Shown: piece after piece, positions 55,054-64,000 of the stretch | Layout: each line of letters starts with the position of its first letter | How positions within the stretch are numbered: position 1 is the first letter of the stretch | DNA from: Macrotrachela quadricornifera | Lineage: Eukaryota > Rotifera > Eurotatoria > Philodinida > Philodinidae | NCBI GenBank assembly: GCA_022393335.1 | Contig: JAJEKB010021314.1 | Coordinates: 565,811 to 629,810 of the forward strand | DNA length: 64,000 nt | Direction of reading: 5' to 3' | Notes under the pieces: model-generated | What the model was told of the DNA's origin: nothing | What the model saw: only the letters and a program-made list of their open reading frames with translations | Database searches by the model: none | Made by a program: the position numbers and the translations under genes

Positions 55054-58007
55054 ATGGGAAATAGTCATATTTCAGCTATACGCGTAGATGACTTCATAGA
55101 TGTTTATGTTACACAAAAAGATGGAAATTTAAAACATTATTCGGCAAATAATTTTACTGGATGGGTTTATCAAAATGAAATTATATGGAATTCTGTTTAT
55201 GGAAAACCTGCGGTTATTCGATATGAAAATAATATTGACATATATGTTTTAACTTATAATAAAAATTTAGTACATTTATGGTCTGGAGTTTACACAAATT
55301 GGACATATAATAATGAAGTTTTAATTGAAGGAATATCTGAACCTCCTGTTGCTGTCAGATGGGAAATGATATTGACGTGTATTGTTTTAATAATGATGGT
55401 GCTCTCTTACATTTATATGCTTGTCCAAGTACAAATTGGCAATATGAAAAAGAAGAAATATATCACTCATCTAATCATACAAATTTATTTGCTCTACGTA
55501 CAAAACGAGAAGCAATTGACTTATATTTTTTGGAATCTAGTCAAATTATACATATACATATAGGAGATCATAATAATTGGATATATGAAAATGAAAGAAT
55601 TTTGGAAGGTATTAACATTTCAAATGGAAATTTATCTGCTACTCGAACTGATAATTGTATAAATCTATTCTATTGTAATACAGATGGACATGTATGTCAT
55701 GCAGTTGTTGCGGATTTTACTGGATGGTCTTATCAAAATAGAGGACCTATTTCAAATTCAACAATTGCTCGAAATAATGAGTTTACAGTAGTTCAACATG
55801 AAGATAATGTTGATGTTTATTTTATTGGAAATGATAATTGTGTTCATCATAATTATAATGGTATATACAATAATTATACTTGGAATTCAGATGAAACTAT
55901 TTCATTATCTGATGCTACTTCAGGAATTACAGCTGTTCGTCCTTATCAAAAGGCTATTGATATTTATTATTTAGGACAAGATGAACAGTTAAAGCATTTA
56001 TTTATTGGAGAAGGTACTAAGAATTGGTGTACGTATCAAAGTGATTTATCGAATCCTATAATTTATTGGGAAAATCCAAAAAATTTTGCCACAACTATAG
56101 GTGCAGGATTTCATAGTAAAGTATATTTAATACAAAAGGATACTGATAAATTTGTTGTAAAAAAATTTAAAATACCTATTCCATCAATAATAAGATCAGA
56201 AATGACTATATTAAATAAATTATCTTCAATTTTGTCAAATTTATGTCAAGCTCAAGTATTTGAAAATGGAAATTTAATTGGTTTTGTAATGCTTTATATT
56301 AAAGGCAATAAATTAGATCAAATTTTACAAGATAAAAATAATATATTTCATAAAAGTGCATTAGCTAGAATAAAGTTAATCCATATTATTGGAGATTATA
56401 TCAATCAAGTGCAAAAATTAGGTATTTGTCATGGTGATTTATCATTAGATAATATAATGATCGAACAAAATAATCAAAATAATCAAAATCATATTAATGT
56501 TATAATATTAGATTTTGGTAATGGATTTTTCTTTGATTCTAATACTCGAACACAAGCTATTTTAACTGGTTGGCAATGTCTTAAACCACCTGGATCAAAA
56601 TTCGGAAAACCATATGATCCAACAGGTGTTTATGTTTATCAATTTACAAGAGTTGCAATTCAAATTTTATTATTAACTCCATTTTCAAATTATAAAAACA
56701 TTAGTAGCAATCCAGATCACGAACTGAAAAAGTTAGAAAAAATTGGATTTGATAAATCTTTGATTAATTTTTTTAGCAAAAGGTGTTCATCGAGATATTG
56801 GAAAAAGAAATACTGTATTACACGAGATTAATTTAATTCATTCTTTCATTTCATTTGTTGATCATATTGTGAATAGTCACATTCGATCGTTAATCAGTGA
56901 GATAAATCAAGTAAAGATTAAGCATGAAAACATAGAAGATTTAGAATTACCTGAACTTTCAACGAATAATATTGGTTTAAAAAAAGCCTTTAAAATTATT
57001 TCTGATTTTCTACGAGAGAATCCCAAAGCAGAATATAAAGCAGTTGAAGGAAAAAATTATGTACTTTTTTATGCATCTGCCGGTATTTCAATCGAAGATG
57101 ATATTTTTATAACAATAAGCATTGAAGCCAAAGCAGCGCTATTTAAAATACTGTCAGAAAGTAAATGTAATTTTGCGAAAGTTGATTTTGAAATATTTAA
57201 AGCGCAAATAGGTGCTAAATTTGGAGGTTATGATGGTTTTGAACTTTATGCTGCATTAATAGAAGGAAAAGTATCTGTATTTGATATTAAAATAAGCTTC
57301 GGCATTAGTTCAGGTATTGGTATAGATCGAGATAGTTATGAGGTGAAAGCCGTTGGTACGGGATTTTTTGTTGGTCGAAGAATAGGAATATCTGTTTTTG
57401 ATTCTGAGTTTGGAATTGATTTTAAAAGTTTTTTACTGATGAGCAATGCAATTATGTAAAACCTATTGCGCATACCGTATTGCAAGATACTTTTCCACAG
57501 TATTTTGTTTTTACACCAGTTAATACTTTAGTTTCTAACTTTACAAGAAATGGAAGAACGATAGGTATGGCAATAGAAAATTTTACTTTTAATCATTTCA
57601 TTTCACATAATCAATATTTTGAATATGGAACTATTGATAAAAATTATTCAGAAGAAATAAGAAGAGGAAATAGAACTGAATTTTCCGTTTGTCAAAAAGT
57701 AGGATATTATGAAGTTGAAGGTACGATTATTTATCGTATAAGTGAATTAAATAAAGGTATTGCATTCTCATTTTTTAATCCAATAAAGGGAGGTAATTCA
57801 ATTGTATGTAGAATTCTTAAATCTGATGATCTCGAAAGTGATATCAAAACTATTCATGACATATCGGAATCAAATAAAAAATCTTCTGATACAACTTATA
57901 TTATTGATGATGAGGATCCTGATTACAGATTAATTTATCTAATTAAAAGTAGAGATAATTCAAGAGCTTTATTTAGAATAATTCGTAAAAAGTTAATTTT
58001 AGATTAG
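55054..58007 (+). CDS. Seven-blade lectin-like propeller fused to a protein kinase-like domain (frame broken three times)
   Basis: The sequence follows a good acceptor (TTTTTTTTGTTCTAG at 55041), so it may be an internal exon. Seven repeats of about 47 residues share (N/D)-x-I-D-(V/I)-Y...L-x-H...NW, the pattern of fucose/PLL-type sugar-binding propellers. The kinase-like domain follows: IGAGFHSKVYLIQ (glycine-rich loop), FVVKKFK (Lys), ICHGDLSLDNIMI (catalytic loop with Asp and Asn) and ILDFGNG (metal-binding DFG). Then come a helical segment and about 320 unrecognised residues, including IGAKFGGYDGFELYAALIEG and FGISSGIGIDRDSYEVKAVG. Frame breaks sit at the A run 55364-55366 (one base short), the A run 56778-56781 (one extra) and the T run 57429-57434; reading across them restores one protein of about 980 residues. 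All blocks and catalytic residues are kept, so assembly error or very recent inactivation is likely. Function unknown: a sugar-sensing kinase is a guess. Confidence 0.75.
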
Positions 58008-58481
58008 CATAGACGCTATAGGCTCATTTATTGTTACGATTCATGTTATTTACATTATTGTATTATTCTTTTCGTGTTCTCTTTTCTTTGTTTATCATTT
58101 TTTTACTTTTCATTAATTTGTTTACATAATATTTTTTTCTCTCTTTCTTTTTTCAATATAAATTCGGTAACAATGCTATTCAGATTGATATCAAAGTTTT
58201 ATTAAAGACGAACTAGATAAGATGTGGGAACGAATCTTCAGTTGACAATACCTTCTATAAAAGATTCTAAAAACCATGATCTAGATCTCGGCACGGCAAG
58301 AGAAATTGCCAAATGACTTACTGATTATATAGTTCAAATCAGTTTTGAATCCTGTGCATTTGTTTTCTGACATTTATAACATTGAAATTATGGTTTAGTT
58401 ATAAAAACTGAAAACAGTATCAATAATGAGGTTTTCATAAAAGTATTTCGTATATTGATCAAGCATTATTTTGATAATATC
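58008..58481. other. Intergenic, nothing recognised
   Basis: AT-rich 3' flank of the propeller-kinase gene. Confidence 0.5.
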
Positions 58482-59080
58482 TTAACCCTTTCACCACGAT
58501 GGGACCCACCGGTGGGTCCCACTTTGCATTTCATATTCTAATCTCGAAATACGTTTTATTAAGAAAGCCTGGTAAACCATAAGACGCAGCGTGAAAAGCT
58601 CTATAATCCTCATAGTAAAGCTTATTTTAATTGTCTAACTTTTGTTTTGAAAGAATATGAAACTCTGTCTGACTTGTTTTCTACGTTAGGAAAACATCAT
58701 TTTTTTCCACACGAATGTGAAATTTCATGTTTCCTATTTGATCTTTTTATCATGGAATATGGTTTCGTAAGGAAAAATAAAATATACTACAAGATGCAGC
58801 GTGAAGCGCTCTACAACCTACATCGTAAAGCTTATTACGATTGTATACCTTTTCTTTTCAAAAAAAGAAAAATTCTGTGCGATCAATTTTTGTAACCTCA
58901 ACAATTGGTGCGACACAGTTTTGCTTTTTTTTGCATACAAAAGGTATACAATCGAAATAAGCTTTACGATGTAGATTGTGCAGCGTTTCATGCTGCATCT
59001 TGTGGTATATTTTGTTTTGTATTAAAACGAATTTAGAGATGTTACTTTCTATGGAAATCGAATCGTGGTGAAAGGGTTAA
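58482..59080. mobile_element. TTAA-flanked piggyBac-type MITE (599 bp)
   Basis: The left end TTAACCCTTTCACCACGAT and the right end in reverse complement, TTAACCCTTTCACCACGAT, are identical over 19 bases. The palindrome GGGACCCACCGGTGGGTCCC (58500-58519) lies next to the left end. The interior contains AAGAAAGC...AAGACGCAGCGTGAAAAGCTCTA...TAAAGCTTATT as in the MITE at 3134-3400. It also carries an inner inverted repeat (58784-58866 against 58935-59018) with TACATCGTAAAGCTTATT in both arms. An 82-codon open stretch within is incidental. Confidence 0.85.
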
Positions 59081-60188
59081 TAAGAAGAAGAAGAAGCAAA
59101 AAAAGTGTATTCTTATGTCAATAGAAAAACCATACTTGATAGTTTGATAGCGAGAGTTCGGAGGCATACAGTAAGGATGCATCATTATGTAAGACAGAAG
59201 AAACGTTTGTCGTTTTTGTAAATCGATTTCGGTGCAGTTTTCCAATAATTTTCGTATTTATTTGAATATATATGAAGAACTTGTTTATGTAGCTAATACA
59301 TCAGATTTCAAAATCCAAAATAGTTTTTCTGTTGTTTATCCAATTGATGATTATAGCTTAGCTTTTATGAAGATTTATCATCAAATATTAATTAGGACAA
59401 ATTTTCAACGCTAGGCAAAGCGATACTTATAAATAATCATCAACATCCAACGTTATATTGTCAATGAAATCAAAATTATCGTAAGCAGCAGAAAACACCT
59501 TATCTATCAACAACCATTAAAGTTCTCAATGAAAATTGTCTTGTTCTTTATGAAAAATTAGTTGATAAGCAGAGGTACAGAATTTATCCGTATGCGCACA
59601 TCTTCAATATTTAATCGTTTCGAAAATTGTTTCTAATCCACTTTGCACACTCCAGTGGTTTTTATTTTTGAAACCTGTTAATTGATAGTTGAGTAGAACC
59701 AATCTTTCGTACAATTTACCACCATCGTTCGACTGTTCTAAGACAAATACAATATTTTGAAGATCTTTATTTTCCATTATGTAAAAATTTATCACAAAGA
59801 AATTTCACGAGGAAATCATGTTAAAAAATTAGGTATATTAACTTTGTTTCTAATCGAGAGTGAAAACTATGTAATAGAAGCAAGATTGTATCTACAACGA
59901 TTGATTCACATCTCCTTGTAAGGTGACATAATTTATTAAAAGTCAACTTTATATTATCAGTTAATGATAAAATATTTACCACTCATAACTTTACTCATGT
60001 TTTTACGTTGGTCATCATGAAGATTCCTCATTCAACTAAGAATATATGCAAAATGAGGATTGTGAATGCTTTGTAAGAGAAAAAAAAGAACTACGCATAT
60101 CCAACTTTATTTATGGCTTCAATTGCAGATAATGATACACTTGAAATCGTAACATGACATCTATGTTCATGATGACAACGCAAACATT
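59081..60188. other. Intergenic, weak coding-like remnants only
   Basis: A minus-strand stretch at 59604-59795 (NIVFVLEQSNDGGKLYERLV, then NYQLTGFKNKNHWS) and a plus-strand stretch at 59465-59605 (KTPYLSTTIKVLNENCLVLY) look protein-like but overlap or abut on opposite strands. Neither has a recognised motif, a clear start or splice partners. I do not annotate a gene. Confidence 0.35.
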
Positions 60189-60190
60189 TT

Positions 60191-60201
60191 ATATATAAAA
60201 A
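60191..60201 (+). promoter_or_regulatory. TATA box of the secreted-protein gene
   Basis: TATATATAAAA about 75 bp upstream of the ATG at 60274. Confidence 0.5.
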
Positions 60202-60273
60202 TGACTTGTTTCTTATCATTTTCTTAAATATTTTTATCAGACTATTGCGTATAAAATACAACAAGTTTGAAAA

Positions 60274-62660
60274 ATGCGACTAACTATATTTTCATTGCTA
60301 TTAATTTTATTTATTAATCAATGCTTATGTCAAAAAGGTTTTCCAAAACAATTTCAAGCAATATTAAATATAAGTGGATTATATTCATGGCAAACACCTA
60401 CACAAGGTGTTCAACAATTATTATATGATTATGAAAATTTAAGAGTTCGTTTTGATATACAAGGGTGGAGATCAAAACAAAATGAAACTTATATGATTAA
60501 ATATAAACCTGACGGTGCTGAAGCAGATTCTGTAAGTAGTAAAGAACTCGTTATATGAACAAAAAAATAATCGTGAAATATTTTTTAGCCAGCTTCACAA
60601 GGTTTTACCATGTTTAATTTCATTCCTGATTATCCAGAATTTACAAAAGTAAAAAAATAAAAAAAAGTTTGTTGTTTTTCTCTTTAAATATGGTATTGTT
60701 TTGAAGAACAACTGTTGGTATAGAACTGATCCTATGAATGATATCGGTCCATTTCCGATCAGCTGGTTTTATAATTCAGAAACTCATACTGAAATACAAC
60801 CATGGTTTCCATTACCATCAAATTTGATCAATAAAGGTGAAGAATGGATACCTGAAATTCAACGAAATGCAATAGTATGTTTTTCTCTTGCGATAAGAGT
60901 TATGCAAATCTATAAGATAAACAATCTTTCTTGATTTTGATTGATGATTAAACAGAATCCTATCTTTTACATGATGCTAGATTCTTTTGATAAAAGTACG
61001 GATCATGTACAAATTCACGTATGAAATAATGTCAAAACCTTTTAGACCATATTGCTAAATTTCAAAACTAATGAACATTTTTTTGTTCAAAAGAACAAGT
61101 TTAACTCTTCAAAGCCGAAAGGTCTTTTTCTTACAACATGAGAAAGCTAGCCACAAAAATAGAGATTATGGATCCTCAGTATACTCACACTAAGGCTAAA
61201 AAAGATTACCTTGCTTTTCTGTTAGAGATACGCATTGCTCTTTAGGGAACACATTCGGTTTTGTAAAAAAGTGAAAGATAATTATTTTGATCTGAAATTT
61301 TCACACAAAATAAATACTCTCTTGTTGAAATATCTGTTACTCAAAAAAATCTGCCCAAAACTGACTTTGTTGCAATCGTTGTTGCTAAAAATTTTACGGC
61401 ACTCTAAATATCATTAGAGATACGCATGAGCAAAGTTTCAATTTTTTCTATGAGGCTGAATGTTCCATCCAAGAAGAATTTTTTTTGTGATACCATAATT
61501 TGCTAGTAGATCAATTAAAAACTTACGGAATGATTTTATCAGATATCTTAATGCTATATTTAAGAAAATAAATTGCCATTAAAAAAATCATTAGATGTAA
61601 AAGATCTGTTGTTCCTTCTGACAGTTACTTGAAAATAATATTTTAATCTCAGTATGACTTTAGAATGCTCACTACCTAGCCTCTGCCTTTATATTTAGAA
61701 AAAAATACGTACTATATATACCAACTTATTCTCCTTTTCGGATTTGTTCTGAAGAAGTATGTCTGCTATAGAATTTATAGTTCAAATTTTGTTTTTTCCC
61801 ATAAAAAAATGATTAGTTTTATAGTCAGCAATATGATCTAGCAGACTATGACACTTTAGTATCTCATGTTAAATATAAGCATATAAAATGTAAAGAAAAA
61901 GATTTTCATTATTGTAGAGATATGATTCACCAGAGATATGTGATTTAGAAAAATCTCGTATTGGTAAAGTCCCATGCTTAAGTTATTTTGAAACAAAAGA
62001 TAGACCAGTCAAAACCATTCGAGCACGTGCTGCTCATGGTGATTTCGATAGTGATGAGTAAGTGTATATTCTACGGTTTTAATTAACGAAATAATAATCA
62101 TATGTTAATATATAGATACGTAAGTACAGTTTATCTATCATTTGTATATGGTATATCACCTCAAGCTGAACATTTGTTCAATTTACCTGATCAATGGCCT
62201 TCTTATTGTGGCAATGCAAATACAGGTTAGTTATAGATTTCAATTACTTGTCTAGCGTTATTTATATTATGGTATTTTGATTGTTTTAGGTTTTACTATC
62301 GAACCTTTACATGGATTTGTGGTAACTCCAGATGGTCAAGATCATTTTACATTAAAATTACAAACACCACCAGTTCATTCACTAGGTGATCAAGTTAAAG
62401 TTGAATTCAAAGTACAACCAAATTGGTATTATAATGGTACACGATGTGCTAAATTCAATACAATTATTTTCGATCGAGAAAACTGGGACAAGTCACAACA
62501 AGTAGATATGTCTTTTATTGATTATGGTTGTTGTACATATGCAGTTACTGCAACAGGTGGAGGATATGAATGGCAATATGCAATATCAACATTTGTTGTT
62601 TACGCATGTGATGGACAGGCCGGATATGGTTGCAAAGGAAAAGAACCATGTGGAGCTTGA
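60274..62660 (+). CDS. Secreted protein of unknown family, eight exons
   Basis: Exons: 60274-60531, 60589-60648, 60707-60874, 60956-61018, 61829-61867, 61918-62057, 62116-62225 and 62290-62660. All introns are GT-AG and phases agree, giving 402 residues. Residues 1-19 (MRLTIFSLLLILFINQCLC) are a signal peptide. The N-terminal half (FQAILNISGLYSWQTPTQGV...YDYENLRVRFDIQGW) has the look of a beta-sheet lipid- or ligand-binding fold. The C-terminal half is Cys-containing (SYCGNANTGF, DYGCCTYAVTATGGGYEWQY, YACDGQAGYGCKGKEPCGA), and the extra cysteines suggest disulphides of an extracellular protein. No catalytic motif is recognised. Intron 4 is 810 bp, ten times longer than the others, and may carry an insertion. 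A TATA box lies upstream and AATAAA at 62704. The intact splicing pattern argues for a functional gene. Confidence 0.8.
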
Positions 62661-64000
62661 GAACATTCAAAAAAACGAACAATCATACATGACATATGTG
62701 TATAATAAACATCATTTTAACTTTATCTAAATCAAATAAAAATTCTTCTTGAATATAATTATTACTTAATGAAATTCTTATGCTCAGATTCTATCAGTCA
62801 AGGAAAATTCTAAAAGTTATCTGGAATTGAAAGCGAAGTGACTCAGGTAACTAATCTCACAGAAGTACTTAGGTCGCTAAAACCTGAAAGTGTCATTTGA
62901 TGTAACGAATTTCCATGCATATTGTTCAATACTACCAATGAAGTAATTATAACGATGCACTTTCTCATAAAAATCAGAAATTTAGTCGAATATACAACCT
63001 GTTTTTCACTCTGACAAAGTGATATTTTTCATGAAATAAAACTCACAATCAAAAATTAATCAAAAGCTCAAATAATTATGTTGTTTAGAAATAGAAATGT
63101 GAACATATTCCTTTATTAGTAGAGCTATTATAATATGTTCGTTTTCGAAATAATGTAGAATATCGATCAAACTGTAGATGATCTTTTCTTGTTCTCATCC
63201 AATCATCATTTAAATTATCAGAATAAAGAAAAGAAAATAGAAAAACATATTGTATATAGATCTACTAAAAATATCATTCATAATGATTGACTTTTTTTTA
63301 TGAATAAACAATATTCGATGAATTTTTTGATTTGAAATGTTAATAATTAAAGCACAGTATTGGAAGAAAAAAAAGATTGTGAGTAATTATATGTATTATG
63401 TTCAACCTTTTCTTCCTCTCTTTCAACTCTTCGGGCAAATATAGAAAGGAAATACACATGAATTAAGCGATACGGATCAAAGCATATCTTGTTGATATTT
63501 ACACATCTTTGTTTTCTTTTTGTCTGATTGCATAATTGTAACTAATTATTTTATTGTTAGCATCTATCTATATATATTTTTCCTTATTATTATTTCATTA
63601 TCTTTGAAAATAGATTTTTTTAAAACTGGTTATTCCTCATACATCGATAATATTATTCCCGTTAGTATTAGTACATCAAAAAAGAAATCTTGAAAATTCA
63701 TTAAAAAATACGCATAGTTATTAACATGAATAGATTATAAGAAACACGGTTGTCGTTTCTATATAACAACACGAATTACACTGGTTAATTCACTTTGAAT
63801 TTAGTTAGTGTGTTTGAGACTGAAGAAACTATAACAAAAAATATTAAACAAAAAAGAAAAATACCATCGTCTATTTGTTATAGTGCAACATGGTGAAGTT
63901 AATATTCGTCCATTGCTCTTAATATAAGGAAAGAAGAAATTGCATATATACGTAAAGAGAGAGACAGATTCAGATGAATGCACTAAATGAGTTAGATATG
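62661..64000. other. Intergenic to window end, nothing recognised
   Basis: AT-rich. It begins with the AATAAA signals (62704, 62735) of the preceding gene. No supported gene follows. Confidence 0.5.

Noticed and set aside
58647..58895. 82-codon open stretch
   Set aside because: It lies wholly inside the TTAA-flanked MITE and consists of its inverted repeat; no motif.
1..64000. CRISPR arrays, bacterial operons, riboswitches or phage genes
   Set aside because: Short introns, split tRNAs and polyA signals show a eukaryotic nuclear sequence; no regularly spaced short repeats with unique spacers are present.

Overview
The window looks like a piece of an animal genome, most probably a bdelloid rotifer. 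It is strongly AT-rich and most introns are short (about 40-70 bp) with GT-AG ends. It holds a UAU isoleucine tRNA gene split by an intron, many cut-and-paste DNA transposons and foldback elements, decayed leucine-rich-repeat exons with 84-nt periodicity, and several coding sequences of bacterial or fungal type. These include a bicupin of the oxalate decarboxylase type, a dead bacterial GlgX-type debranching enzyme, and a HELFH metallopeptidase-like ORF without introns. The organism is an inference from these traits; no single sequence here proves it.

Layout. 0-1 kb: a small secreted protein gene on the minus strand. 1.6 kb: an orphan 3' exon of a glutathione S-transferase. 2-7 kb: a transposon nest. 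One hAT-type element with an exact 8-bp target duplication contains a TTAA-flanked piggyBac-type MITE and a second hAT-type element with its own exact 8-bp duplication; a further MITE and copies of a dispersed repeat surround it. 8.6-9.0 kb: a dead leucine-rich-repeat gene. 11.2-25.8 kb: one large gene for a predicted single-pass membrane protein. It has a basic cytoplasmic segment, a transmembrane helix, about 1100 residues of Thr/Ser-rich mucin-like repeats, an Ig-like segment, a GEVED domain and a C-terminal carbohydrate-binding-like module. Its introns are swollen by foldback and hAT insertions, and its reading frame carries one in-frame TGA and one assembly gap. 27.6-29.0 kb: a secreted bicupin gene in four exons. 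29.5-31.7 kb: a complete but dead piggyBac transposon. 33.1-34.1 kb: the metallopeptidase-like gene. 35.0-35.7 kb: a dead non-LTR reverse transcriptase fragment. 40.3-41.4 kb: a RING/TRAF-zinc-finger protein gene. 42.5-45.8 kb: foldback elements, a 124-bp tandem repeat with a second gap, and two fragments of unrecognised coding sequence. 46-52.6 kb: a pseudogene graveyard with a GH27 alpha-galactosidase, two almost identical tRNA-Ile(UAU) genes in a duplicated block, and GlgX. 55.0-58.0 kb: a gene joining a seven-blade lectin-like propeller to a protein kinase-like domain and an unrecognised C-terminal region, with three single-base frame breaks. 60.3-62.7 kb: an eight-exon gene for a secreted protein of unknown family.

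How the genes fit together. There is no operon or shared pathway. Surface or secreted sugar-related proteins recur (mucin/GEVED membrane protein, propeller-kinase, bicupin, dead GH27 and dead GlgX). The dense transposons and decayed foreign genes resemble accessory, often subtelomeric, regions described in bdelloids. Several otherwise open genes are broken by single-base length changes in A or T runs. Before any of them is called a pseudogene, read support should be checked, because the same pattern arises from homopolymer errors in an assembly.
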